A DNA stretch of 64,000 bases, from the NCBI RefSeq assembly GCF_000455605.1, contig NC_017025.1, positions 2,232,001 through 2,296,000 on the forward strand, given 5' to 3'. The notes under the pieces were generated by a model, which had not been told where the DNA came from, did not search any database, and saw only the letters and a list, made by a program, of their open reading frames with translations. Both the position numbers and the translations under genes were made by a program. Position 1 is the stretch's first letter. Each line of letters starts with the position of its first letter. Source of the stretch: Flavobacterium indicum GPTSA100-9 = DSM 17447. Its GTDB lineage: Bacteria; Bacteroidota; Bacteroidia; Flavobacteriales; Flavobacteriaceae. This document shows positions 63,876-64,000 of this stretch, in pieces.

Positions 63876-63922
63876 AAAAAAACCGTTAGAGACAAATTTA
63901 CAAAATGTCTACTAACGGTTTT
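63870..63922 (-). terminator. Terminator after rpsU
   Basis: Stem AAAACCGTTAG / CTAACGGTTTT (11 bp), extended by AGACA / TGTCT after a 1-base bulge, followed on the - strand by seven T. Its T-run touches the ATG of the recombinase gene. Confidence 0.83.
63893..63900 (-). promoter_or_regulatory. -7 box for the recombinase-hpf unit, inside the rpsU terminator
   Basis: TAAATTTG on the - strand matches TANNTTTG and lies in the loop of the rpsU terminator, 17 bp before the ATG. No clear -33 box. Confidence 0.4.
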
Positions 63923-63944
63923 ATATTTTATTCAAAAAAAAGAA

Positions 63945-64000
63945 CTATCCTTCGAAAGAATCTCTTAATTTTTGGATGTACTGTGCTTTTTGAATTTCAG
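63945..64000 (-). CDS. rpsU: 30S ribosomal protein S21, C-terminal end only
   Basis: Only the last 17 whole codons before the stop at 63945-63947 are inside the window. They read EIQKAQYIQKLRDSFEG, the C-terminal end of bS21 of the Flavobacteriaceae type; the rest lies beyond the right edge. In Flavobacterium johnsoniae this tail has been shown to help hide the anti-Shine-Dalgarno sequence of 16S rRNA, which fits the A-rich, SD-free leaders seen here. The gene is upstream of the Xer-type recombinase and hpf. Confidence 0.85.
   Translation of the reverse strand, partial: EIQKAQYIQKLRDSFEG

Overview
The window looks like chromosomal DNA from a member of the Flavobacteriaceae (Bacteroidota), probably Flavobacterium or a close relative. 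The evidence is the high A+T content, promoters of the Bacteroidota type (TTG, 18-20 bp spacer, TANNTTTG), start codons preceded by A-rich DNA rather than Shine-Dalgarno sites, a type IX secretion (T9SS) C-terminal sorting domain, Flavobacteriaceae-type proteins (DUF5683, DUF3467, TIGR03643, WbqC) and the gene orders parA-parB-DUF5683-dapB-lepB and hpf-tRNAs-tuf-tRNA-secE-nusG-rplKAJL-rpoBC.

Layout. 1-7.2 kb (+): end of a DUF1501 gene, EamA transporter, aquaporin, AlkB-like dioxygenase, M61 peptidase lipoprotein, DUF4369 lipoprotein and a pentapeptide-type protein, mostly as single genes separated by intrinsic terminators. 7.2-9.7 kb (-): two identical tRNA-Thr genes, a small conserved protein, and idi-queD-manA. 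9.8-15.2 kb (+): chromosome partitioning, lysine/peptidoglycan precursor synthesis and signal peptidase. 15.2-21.2 kb (-): EEP-family protein, two rhomboids, mutL, ribH and a TPR membrane protein. 21.3-32.4 kb (+): recF, a rhodanese-thioredoxin fusion, murB, a glycosyltransferase, a sigma factor, an MFS transporter, TonB, lipA, gap and a hybrid histidine kinase. 32.4-34.2 kb (-): purine nucleoside phosphorylase and lpxK. 34.2-37.4 kb (+): Nif3-like protein, a zinc-ribbon-type coiled-coil protein, rluF and a small membrane protein. 37.5-49.1 kb (-): accessory region. 49.1-64 kb (-): the rpoBC, ribosomal protein, tuf and tRNA block, then hpf, a Xer-type recombinase and the end of rpsU. No stretch longer than about 300 bases lacks a gene.

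The most unusual part is the accessory region. At 37.5-42.2 kb is a compact RiPP (ribosomally made, modified peptide) locus of the 'grasp-with-spasm' type: an XRE-family regulator, a double-glycine precursor peptide with a Thr/Ser/Asp/Tyr-rich core, a terminator, seven TTAAAA hexamers abutting the start codon of a secreted protein of unknown function, an ATP-grasp ligase, and a SPASM protein that lacks the radical-SAM cysteine motif. Beyond a GNAT acetyltransferase lies a 1965-residue T9SS cargo protein with seven nearly identical 138-bp repeats. Family names come from pattern recognition of motifs, not from database searches.
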